From Lingula anatina (Eukaryota; Brachiopoda; Lingulata; Lingulida; Lingulidae): a DNA stretch of 64,000 nucleotides. Of this stretch, positions 48,331-58,356 are shown piece after piece. Each line of letters opens with the position of its first letter. Within the stretch, counting starts at the first letter, position 1. The position numbers and the translations under genes are program-made. The stretch covers positions 46,994 through 110,993 of the forward strand of contig NW_019775815.1 of the NCBI RefSeq assembly GCF_001039355.2, written 5' to 3'. The notes below the pieces were generated by a model, which worked only from the letters and a program-made list of their open reading frames with translations, had not been told where the DNA came from and did not search any database.

Positions 48331-49078
48331 AAATATTAGACGTGATTACCTTGATCGTACTGCACGTAGTGGCGTGCCTCAGTGGACTTGGTGGCGTACG
48401 TGCGCATAACGTTGTCATCCATGATGGCGGATCCTCTGAACAGAGAGAAACAGCCCGGGCTACACAGTACACATCCCAGCATGTGCTCGGCAGCCTTCTG
48501 CAGCCAGTGACCAATGGCGTACTCGAACTTCTGATACCACACCATGGGGCCTACAGAAAAGCATATTAGCACATGCGATCTCAACAATTTTTTTAAGAAA
48601 AAAACTAAGGGTTAATACTCAATGAAACTATTGTTCTACGTGGATCGATCCAATTCGGCGAGGACTCTTGCTGAATGCAATAAGATTAAAAGATTAACAC
48701 GCATCCTCATGGCGTTGAGTTGAACACAGAGAAGCTGGTGATTATACTAGTACTTTGGAAACAAGAGGAGGCGTGTTAATCTGTTGAATTGATCGCATTC
48801 AGTGCTAGTCCCCGCTGAGTTGCGTCGATCTACGTAGAACAATACTTTATTGAAAATGAGCCCTAAGCGTTGAATTAAACCCATCCCTTCGATTTTAAAA
48901 GGGGAGAGTACGTACACATACGTATCCCTGTTCGTGAATGGCACTGTTGATTACATAAAACAAAATGCATGTATTAAAAGCATATGCCTTACTCCTGCCA
49001 AGGGGGGTTAAACCAGTGTGTGGTATAAAACCCTTTTGCAGTTACATGAACGAACACACACACACACACACACACACA

Positions 49079-49111
<33 letters not shown>

Positions 49112-50745
49112 TCGTACCAGTGCCGATGGGATGAATACGTCCACAAGCCGCTCCCACTTTCTTGTTCTTCTTCATCCTGTCCACCAGCAAAGTGACCGAT
49201 TCTGCCTTGAAGTCGATATCTCCGTCCAGGGTAAGCAAGTATGTGTTCTCAGCCTAAAACAAGCGGATTCTTATGAAAACTGTGTTTAGATATTTAATGG
49301 AGGCTAGAATGCGAACTTCCATGTGCAGATAGAATGACTTTCAAGCTTTTAAAACATAGCGGTTGTTTATTGACGAACTTATTGTTACAGTAGGCCTATA
49401 TTCACTTCATTTGAGCTACAACTTCGTAATATCCAATCTCAATGGGTTTAGAGCTGTCAATACCTTCATACATGTATAATAAACAGACATAACAAAGACA
49501 GAAAAAATGACTGGAAACCATACTTCACCTGTAGTCGCTGGACGTGATTCATATGGCGGAATATCCTACTTCTCTGGTAGATGGGATTGTCCATGTCAGG
49601 CTGCGTGGCTTTATTACCTCCAACGTCCGACGTACCGTAGTATATACCTTCATCCGTGTTGCCCATTAGACGGTAACCCAAAAGGTAGTACATGTACATT
49701 ACCTATGGGAGAGAACCAGGTAAATGTTCAGGAATGCCTATAGGGGTTGTGGTGGTGAAGAAGTGGATCTTTTACCATGAAACTTTCGTGTAGGCCTACC
49801 TAGATCAATTTTACCCAGAGCAGACCCTTTTCCAGAAAAAAAGGGCGGTTTATTCGTACACCACACCCCCACCGGCCACGAGCCTGAGTCGTGATGGCTA
49901 ACATTATTTATAAATATTCCTTACAATATCATTATTAAAAACAGTATACTATTCCGCGTCAATAAGAGAGGCATTCAGCTATAGCCGATAAATGCACTGC
50001 AGTGAAAACTTGGCAAGATCGAACTACTCACAGCCGTACATATACAAGACGAGTTTAAAAACCAGGTCCTAGTACATGTAAAATTAACATACCGAATACA
50101 CAACTGATATTTTTGACATAATTACGTTTAAAATAAGCTTGCAACCATGTCATTTACCTGCGACCACCTTTTCTTGTGCCGTATCTTGTTCTTGTCCTTG
50201 ATGTGCACGTAGAGCAGGTTACCCCCGGGGAGCGTCCAGGTCAAGCGTCCGCCGTACGGCGTGGGTGTCTTTACAGGGGGCGCTATCACCATGGCGGCCT
50301 GATGGATGGACCTTGAGATGATAGAGGAATTTTAATTTTAAAATAACATCACAAGGTCAGCTGAAATGTGTCGTCCATGGTCTTATATCTAGGTTTAATC
50401 TGAACAATGCATAGGACTATTATCACAAGGGAACCGCACTGCAGGGTTACATGTATATGCGCAACGTATTAAACGTGTTATTAAATACTCGTGCTTTCAT
50501 GAATTTATCAATGTCTTTTAGACTGTTATTTAACTATTATCCTTAGCCAAAAATTACGATCTCTTTGCAGTTGAGAAGAACTTAAGCTGAAAAATGAAGC
50601 AAAACACAACGTACGCCTTGATGGAACTTACGTTGCAGCCAACTCTATGACATCCACCATCTGTTTAACGAAGATGTTACAGGCTTTCTCACCCTCTGCT
50701 GTGTCTTCCATTGCATCATCAAAGAACACATGAGCTGAAAACAGC

Positions 50746-50785
<40 letters not shown>

Positions 50786-53700
50786 CGATGATGATGACAA
50801 TGAGGAAAATGGTGATGTGCATATATATTAAGTTAACTAAAATAATATACCGGGGTATATATGAAATACATTTATTAATTTACTGTCTTAAAGGCAAGAT
50901 AAAAAAGGCATCAGAAGTATCATAAAACGCAACGAAAAAAATGATTGCAAATTAACTCGAAGAGAAGCAGCAAATTGATAGAAAATTCCGACAATGGCTG
51001 GGGATAGTATACAACTGTTATAACTTGTTTATATGTACCGTATGAATCCGTTAATTATAAATTAGCCAAATCTAATAGAAGCACTATCCTAAACGAGCAA
51101 TCGTAATATTGAAAATAATTTGCAAAATAAATGCTTGAACCATTCAAGTTTGCTGACAACTATGGCATGGCGGCGGGCTCAATTTTGAGAGAGAAGGTAG
51201 AGCAAGTGCCCGGTTAGCTCAGTCGGTAGAGCATGGGACTCTTAATCCCAGGGTCGTGGGTTCGAGCCCCACATTGGGCGATTTAGCACTTTCTTTTCAT
51301 ATTTTGCACAAAATAAGTGCTATATTTATTTCCGAACGCTAATATAATGGACAAAATCTGAAAAAGACTTACCTTCAAATTCATAAAAGTCGGGATCCGT
51401 AATGCCGAAGTATTCCTGAGCATTACTCCTCGCACTCTGGTCAACGTCCATTCTAAAAAGACAGCGACAGTGGTATATTAAACTGACTTGTTACTTAACA
51501 TTCTGTAAAACATTGCAAAACGATTTGCTTCTAAACCCTGCTTCTAAACCGTAAGGACAGTCGGACCCAAAAGAAAGGCAAGTGTGAAAGATGTTTAGTT
51601 TTTAGTGACAGTTTCCAAAGAATTATGGTTGTCTATCGTCTTTATAAACGTCCACTTTAAACCTTTTTACCTCATGATAGACTTCAACATCTGTACCATT
51701 TCGTTCGATGTCTCGTGCCACATTGTTGCGCAGACGTATATCCGGGAATTTACGCGGTCACGTGCCGTGAAGCCGCGGTCGTCTGACACCGAGTCCACCT
51801 GGGAGGCACTGTCGTCTGCCGTGGGTTCAATGTTCAGTTTTGTCGGGCGATTTGCTTTCACAAACTCATCCTCGTCGTTCCTTCGTCTGTTTAGCAGTAA
51901 GGACTGTTCTAAGAATATACCGCAGTACTGAGGAAGGACAAATAGTCTGAAAAGTTGAAGGGTGAGGTAGTAATGTTTTATGGAAAAAATAAGACGGAAT
52001 GGATAATTTGTTTAAACTGAAATACTTTAAGCAGAAAATAGCATATAAGTGAATGTAACTTTTGAATCTAAGCGCCTCTTTTTTCAGATATTTCAAAGTA
52101 GATAAAATAATGACGACACGATCACTAGAACGCGTTCGAATACATGTTTTTCCTACCTTTCTACTTTTGCCAACCTCTCACTTCGTGGAAACCACGTGTG
52201 AGAAGCAACCCAAAGTTGTGAAAGCCACCACAGACCCAATCCACAAGCAATTTGCCACGGGAACGTTGATGAGTGCCAACTTTCAGTACATTTCCAGTAG
52301 CCAATGTCTAGGTCAGGCAGTAAGACCCTCCCCCATCCTTGGGCGTAGCACAAATACAGAAAGATCCCCATGGTCGCTGGCGTCGATAACGACAGCGGGA
52401 ATGTAAAACCAAATTGCTGCATACAAAGCTTACAGGATAACCTTGCAAAATACCAACAAATACCTCCAGAAAACGCGTGGACAATCAGTGGCAAGAAGCG
52501 GAGAAACGTCTCATCAATTTCCGCTGGTGCCGCTGACGCTTTGGTATTGTAGTATTCGTCGTAGTTATAATAATCGTAGTTGTTGAAGTTTGTGTCGTCA
52601 CTGTTGGCGGGCGGGGCTGTGTCCCCTCCCGCTTGCCCTCCGCCAACATCCTTCGTAGGTTCACCTGTCCCGTTTGCTTGCCGTTTTCTCCTTCCGCCAA
52701 ATGGGGCGAAATCATAGTCCGAGTATAAGTCTGGGGATCCCGTGTTTGAGACAATATTATTTCCATAGATGTCGTTATCTACTGGGTTCGTGACAAAGCT
52801 CGTTGGTGCCGGTGACAAGGCTATTGTCCGTGGGGTGGTTTTGGAGGGGGCAGCGGGAACTGTCGCTGGCAGGTTATTATAGTTATCGTAATTATACGTG
52901 TCACCGGGTGGAACAGCGGAAAGCACGCCTCCATCGTCAGTAGCGCTTGTTTTATTAAGATAAAGTGTTTCGTTCTTTATGTTATGGACAATGTCAGCGA
53001 ATGGCGTCATATGCGGAATCAGTATGTAGGCAAATGCAAACGTCAGGCCGATCTTCCACAGACTTGCAATGATGTATGACTTACATCGACCACGGCGAAT
53101 CGATTGCTTAAAAGCCTGGACAGGAATGTTGAATATGTCTCTGTCGATATAGTTTTCCCAATATCTGATTGATATCAGAACGAGGGCAGCGGGAACCTGT
53201 GCGACTTCTGAAACCCCCTGCAGGGCTGTCTTGTCACGTGTCAGGAACCTCGTGACCAGGAAAAACATGGAGGCTTGCATAACAGTGGCCAGAATGTCAA
53301 ACACTATCGTAATTGGTCCGCGCCCGACTTTTGAAAACAAAAGTTTGAAGAGTGCCGGGATGAAGCACGAGGCATTCATAAGTAAAAGTGCCCGGATTAT
53401 ATCGAATTTTGGAAGCACACGGAAAACAAATATACACAATCCGAATGTGTGGCAACTTTCAGTAAGTATAATCTGAAAAGAAAAACAATACAAAGTGAAT
53501 TAAATAAGAATTCAAGTTAAAGTTTACGACTTCCTTAATAAATTCTTTCAAGATGGAATAACTTTCGTAAATTTACTCTGAAATAACATCAATGGTTTCC
53601 CGTATGATCAAAGTTTATACAGTTAGCCTCCAATCCTTAGAAAAGGAGTTACTTACTGCAAATATAGACCCGAAAGAAGGCCAGCTGGTATTACCGAACA

Positions 53701-55825
53701 TGGATTTCAAAAGGCTCTCCACGAAGACGAAGACGTTTGGCATACTGACTGCGATCACCAGCATAACTACAATCAGATCGCGTTCGTATTTACTCTAAAA
53801 TGGAAAACAGAGTCATACAGTGTATACCGGTAGAGCAAATGGTCCAATTCAGAGTGAATAGCGGGTGTTCTCTCTCTCTCTCTCTCTCTGCGTGTGTGTG
53901 TGTAGTTGAGTGGGGAAGATTCTTAGAAGTAGGGGACGAAGGGGTTATCAGTGTAGCTTAAGGGAGGGAAGAGGGCTCGTGTCAGCAGTACCCTCACCTC
54001 GATCAACCATTGAAAAAATCCGTTTGCCTCAGGTATCTTCACAACCGAAGAAAAATTAATAGATAGATAAATAAATATCAAGTGAGAATGTTTGAAATAT
54101 AAAAAACCGTCCGTTTGTTATGTATATATCTTAGGTTAAATGAAATACTGTCTGTTGGAGGTAATTATTGGTAATATATAAATAAATAAATAGATAAGTG
54201 AAAATTAAATGAAAATGCTTGGGATACTGAAAAGTTAACTATCTATGATATACTCCTGTGCATCTTAGCTAAAACAAAACACTTTTAGCTGCCGGGATTT
54301 ATTCACTAAATTGATTCGCAAGTAAAGGGTAAAATTCACATAAGCATCTGTTGCTCGTGTTTATGACAGCAGTTATGCCATTGGGTCATGTCAGGTGAGA
54401 CCACTCCTCGACACCATATGTGACATTTTACTAGCAGACGCATTCCTGGAATTTCAAATCGCTAGGTAGGAAGGCTCCTTTGAGATTGATAAAGGCTACA
54501 CAACAAGCACTGTGATCACGCAAACTAGACAGAAGTTACGATGGCAATTAGCAAATTAATTTAAAGAGACTGCTTTATCTTTTGCATGAGACGAGGAATA
54601 TTTTACGTATTCCATTGTTTTGGATAGTGCAGGTTTGCGAGTATGTAAAACGCCCTTTAAGAATAGAAGTTAAACACCGACTTACTTAATTAGGCCTAAT
54701 TCAAACTACCATAGAAATAAACCGACTGTTCAGGTATCTGAAGTACAACCGCATGCATTATGGTCCTCTCCTCTTTGAACAATTTGTCTCATCCATTCCA
54801 GACACACCAAGCTTTTTGTATGGATGAATAGACTTGTATCTTGCTGTAAACCGCTCTATGTTAAACAGCTGCACCTCAACCGATAAAGGCCGGAATCTAC
54901 ATTGTGAACAGGGCGGTGTCATGTAAATCGTAATCTAAATTAGTTTGATGACATCATTTAGCGCAGTTACAAACGACTTGTGGCGTCATAAAGTGAAGAT
55001 ATGTACTGCTGAACTAGATGTGTCAATTTTTTCTCAGTTTATAAATATACCTTTAATGTATCCCCTGCTCCGGTTGTCATCATTAACAGTGTTACTTTGC
55101 TGGTGAACAAAGAAGCCACAGCTACAGTAAAGAAAAACATGTACGCGCAAATCTTTATAATCTTCAGAGGTGTCTGGAAACAACCCCCGGCAACATGGCC
55201 GCTGTCACGTGATACTGTCTGGAAGACGTCCCAGGCTTCATTAGACATCGTCCTAGAAATAAGAAAAATGAACCTATGAAGAAATGTTTTATGATGAAAA
55301 CGCTTGGAAATGATTAGTGCTCTTTTTTGAACAGCGACTACATAAGATTACACATAAACAATTCTTTTGGACATGTTTTTATCATTTTGAAAGGCAATGA
55401 ATCACAACCAGAAGAAATACACTAAGGAATAATTTCAGTGTGTTTTAAGGTGTCGCAACTTAGTGAAGAACACCAAAATCAAACCTACAGGCAGAGAAGG
55501 GGAAAGACGTATTTTGTTAACAAACTTAGCAAAATGTAAGGAATATTAAACTAAAAAAAAGGGATACCAACATTACATTAAAAATGAGTAGAGCAATAGT
55601 TCCTGTCACTCTTATCAACAGAAAAATAATTTTAAAAAAAAATTCTTTATCAAAACCAAAAAATACCGATATATGTCACTTCACCTGACATTACTGAAGT
55701 ACTTACAGTTGCTGACCATCGCTGAGATGAGGTTCTTCCGGTTCCGATTCGTTGCCGCTCTGGGCTCCGTACCTGTCTGCCAACCGCTGAACGCGGTGAC
55801 GAATCGAGCCCATAACCGACGACAT
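45292..55825 (-). CDS. CHS: Chitin synthase (metazoan GT2 family), 1622 aa
   Basis: Fourteen exons: 55707-55825, 55051-55252, 53657-53794, 52157-53472, 51671-51946, 51373-51452, 50632-50734, 50158-50311, 49529-49702, 49118-49253, 48350-48550, 46943-47866, 46396-46612 and 45292-46120. All are GT-AG and phases close to 4869 nt. The start has a strong GCCGCCATG context with an in-frame upstream TGA. Catalytic motifs: YVCATMWHET (~662), LDGDIDF (~863), CSPGCFSLFR (~929), EDRW (968-971) and QRRRW (1005-1009). N-terminal multi-pass membrane segments precede the cytosolic catalytic domain. Five membrane spans, a coiled-coil-like stretch (EEIVRTVMEELEKIEAATN), two further spans and a basic tail follow. 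It polymerises UDP-GlcNAc into chitin at the plasma membrane. No myosin head precedes it, unlike some molluscan chitin synthases. A ~170-aa loop (~307-476) is N/Y/D/P-rich and holds an RRKR site. Confidence 0.96.
48296..48331. repeat. (TAAA)n microsatellite near a chitin synthase donor
   Basis: Nine AAAT units lie 18 bases beyond the exon edge at 48350, inside the intron. Confidence 0.9.
48630..48843. mobile_element. MITE family 2, copy 2
   Basis: Ends ATTGTTCTACGTGGATCGAT and ATCTACGTAGAACAAT are inverted repeats (15 bp, one mismatch region). The interior has TGATTATACTAGTACTTTGG followed by AAACAAGAGGAGGCGTG, shared with 42668-42918. Located in a chitin synthase intron. Confidence 0.75.
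49052..49110. repeat. (CA)n microsatellite at a chitin synthase donor
   Basis: Two CA runs split by AAGC. On the coding (minus) strand this is a (GT)n tract beginning about eight bases after the donor of the exon ending at 49118. Confidence 0.9.
49805..49895. repeat. Dispersed repeat R, copy 3
   Basis: TCAATTTTACCCAGAGCAGA, CCCTTTTCCAGAAAAAAAGG, then GGTTTATTCGTACACCACAC and CCACGAGCCTGAGTC. Same order of blocks as at 42970-43075. In a chitin synthase intron. Confidence 0.6.
50747..50783. repeat. (AAT)n microsatellite at a chitin synthase acceptor
   Basis: About 12 units. On the coding strand the (ATT)n tract lies just upstream of the GCTGTTTTCAG acceptor of the exon starting at 50734. Confidence 0.9.
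51208..51280 (+). tRNA. tRNA-Lys-CTT: tRNA-Lys (anticodon CTT)
   Basis: 73-nt cloverleaf: acceptor GCCCGGT pairing with ATTGGGC (two G-U pairs), D-arm TAGCTCAGTCGGTAGAGCA, anticodon stem GGGAC/ATCCC-type with CTT at 51241-51243, T-arm GTGGGTTCGAGCCCCAC, and discriminator G. A-box (TAGCTCAGTCGG) and B-box (GGTTCGAGCCC) promoters are intact. No intron and no encoded CCA, as expected in eukaryotes. It matches the well-conserved animal tRNA-Lys-CTT, with a compensatory T7-A66 pair replacing C-G. It lies antisense inside a chitin synthase intron. Confidence 0.96.
53873..53903. repeat. (TC)n/(GT)n microsatellite
   Basis: TCTCTCTC run followed by GTGTGTGTGT in a chitin synthase intron. Confidence 0.85.
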
Positions 55826-55860
55826 GGCGGCGTTGTAGGACGGGCTTTTACCTCACCATG
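55826..55860 (-). other. Chitin synthase 5' UTR part of first coding exon
   Basis: A CTTTTTCCAG acceptor precedes 55860 on the minus strand, so the start-codon exon begins here with 35 untranslated bases, including an in-frame TGA upstream of the ATG. A further non-coding 5' exon must lie at higher coordinates; I could not place it. Confidence 0.6.
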
Positions 55861-55870
55861 CTGGAAAAAG

Positions 55871-55925
55871 TAAATAAATAAATTAATTAATTAATTAATT
55901 AATTAATTAATTAATTAATTAATTA
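55871..55925. repeat. (TTAA)n microsatellite
   Basis: About 13 AATT units immediately upstream (minus strand) of the acceptor of the chitin synthase start-codon exon. Confidence 0.9.
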
Positions 55926-58356
55926 AAGGAAATATCTTTTTTTTTTTCGTGCCAAATAGACATCATCTTGAATGATACTTTTTAAAACGAAAACGGATCC
56001 ACATTTCATTCTCAAAGATACAGGACTCGTAATCAGTTATTGAAAGAAAATAATCTGCATCAACAGGAGATTGAAAAAAAAACATATTAATAAAAAAATG
56101 AAAAAATAATTTTTTTAAAGGAGAAGAATTTAGAAATTCAAGTTACTGAAGCAACTGATCAAGAAATGAAAAACACTAACTCACAAAAGTATCAATATAT
56201 TATGTCGTTATAATATTTTTCTTAATGGCATAGTATTTATACCTTGCATTCATAATTGTTATTAATTGCCCCCCAATTGATATAATTAGATGCAGTAAAC
56301 GTCAAGTTGTATTCACACCATCTGAAGATATAAAGGGTCTAAATACTTGTACTACTAGCCTTTGGCATATCTTTCACATAATAAATTATGATAAAAATTA
56401 ACAATAGAATTATATATTATAATGAAAATATATTAATATTAATTAATCTACTTTCAAAGAAAAAGTTTAACCACTGTTCATTTTAAATGTACATTTGTGT
56501 GGCAGTTGCTACAATCTATGATTATACTTAAAGGCATGAGGAGGAGTACACGTACGCAGATGAATGTTTTTTATTTCTTTTTAATTCAGATTGTGTACAT
56601 CTTAAACCTCTAAAAGACGATTATCATTCCATGCTAACACAAAGTGACCCAATGCCTGTTAATTGCTCTAATTATGTTGTTTTAGCATGTTCTTTATAAA
56701 ACGGTAGGCCATTGTATACCACGAGAGCGGTTCCACTTTCACTAAAACTATATCAAAAACAAAAACACAGGTGCTTGTGATTAGATAAAAACCCTCGTGC
56801 ATCCTGTTATAAATGGAATAGAAATACAAGAAGGCACTGCAGGTAAGATACTTAATATGATAAGATAACCGAGAAAAAGAGACACCAACATTTACGGCTG
56901 CCAGTATTCATTAAATGTTTTCCTTGTGGCACGCCATACCTCACTCCCATTATATACAGGTAAGAATAACAATTATATACATAACTGTTTTCACTAAAAA
57001 CAGCAGAGCCCTACCTTTATTATGCTCCTTCCAAATTAGACCAAAATATCCAATGCCACTTCCAATATCTCAAAAACTGAAAAATTATAAGGCAGCTAAG
57101 GCTATCAGAGGCTCGTGCGGCTGGCAGACTGCACCGCGATGTGTCGATACACTGAAGAGTTCATTTAGTTTCAGCCCCACCCTTTCCGTTATTAAAAATA
57201 CGACCAGCTGCCGTCCAAGTTTGTACAGCGAAGTCACATACCTTGGATGGTTATACTTCCATTAGACACAGGTCACGTGGTGTTAACTACGTGCGTCACG
57301 TTGTACAAAACGAAAACGCCCAAATAATAATGTATGAGGACAAAACTCATTTTGTTATTGAAAAAAAACCTCAAATTACCTGTACCGTAGATTGCTTTGT
57401 GAGATTGTGAGATTGCTTTGATGTACTGATAATTGCAGACGCTTTACTGTTACGATAATTAACCTAATCGCTTTAAACGTTATGTCAATATGGTGATCGT
57501 TATGTTATCACGCCTTGAAACAGCTGATGCACGTTAACTCGCTTAAGTCATGGTAAATTCAAAGTGATTACAAAGTAATTATTATTATCAATCCAAGTAA
57601 CACGACTGGAACTTACAAAAATTCAACTGTTACAAAAATGTAATTGATCTGGCCCGAGTACGAAAGTGTAAATTTCGAAAGGTACACCTACCGCCAATTT
57701 TATCCTGTCAGTTTAACAACTTAGAAAGGCTCTTCTCAGCCGTGCTTAAATGTCTTTTAACTGCAAAACAAATGCACTTTTCATTGGTCAGATCTCCAAG
57801 GAGCATTCAATTGTGGTTTCCACGGAAATTCTTATTAAAACCAGCTATGAGGATATTTGTAACATATTGTGAAAAAAAAATCTACCACATGACGTGTAAA
57901 TGGTCAATTTGACCCTTTATATCTCACGGTTTTTGATATGCAAACAGCGCGTTATATCGTTGAAAAACAACGTAAAACACAATACTATAATAAACACCAA
58001 TCTGAAAATAGATTTTAACTTCGTTATCATCCGAAATTGATTTTTTAATTCAATAGCTTATCATATCTAGAACTCATTTTAATACATACCCAATCCGCTG
58101 TGACTTCTGTTTGTCTAATTAACATGCATTGACGTATTTTATAATTACAACGACAAGCAACATATGGGAAGAAAATCATCGATTTAATCTCATTTGCATT
58201 AAGTGGCGTGTCACCTAGGCCCGTGTCAGATGCACATTTCTCCTATGACATATAGAGCGACCAGCACATAACATCCTTGGACCAGCGAGTCAGTCCTTCA
58301 GTCTTTATTTCAAGACTGGAGTATTATAGCGTAACAATTTACCTGAGCGTTTCATT
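55926..58356. promoter_or_regulatory. Divergent intergenic region, chitin synthase / Ly6-CBM14 gene
   Basis: About 2.4 kb separate the two start codons and must contain the promoters (and a hidden 5' exon) of both genes. It is AT-rich. No coding segment is supported; the 116-aa frame at 56915-57265 is unrecognised. Donor-like GTAGGT (minus strand, ~57690) and GTAATT (~57380) are candidate ends of the missing chitin synthase 5' exon. Shared regulation is inference from arrangement. Confidence 0.4.

Noticed and set aside
56915-57265. 116-aa plus ORF between chitin synthase and the Ly6-CBM14 gene
   Set aside because: No recognisable motif and low-complexity start. It may overlap a 5' UTR exon but coding is unsupported.
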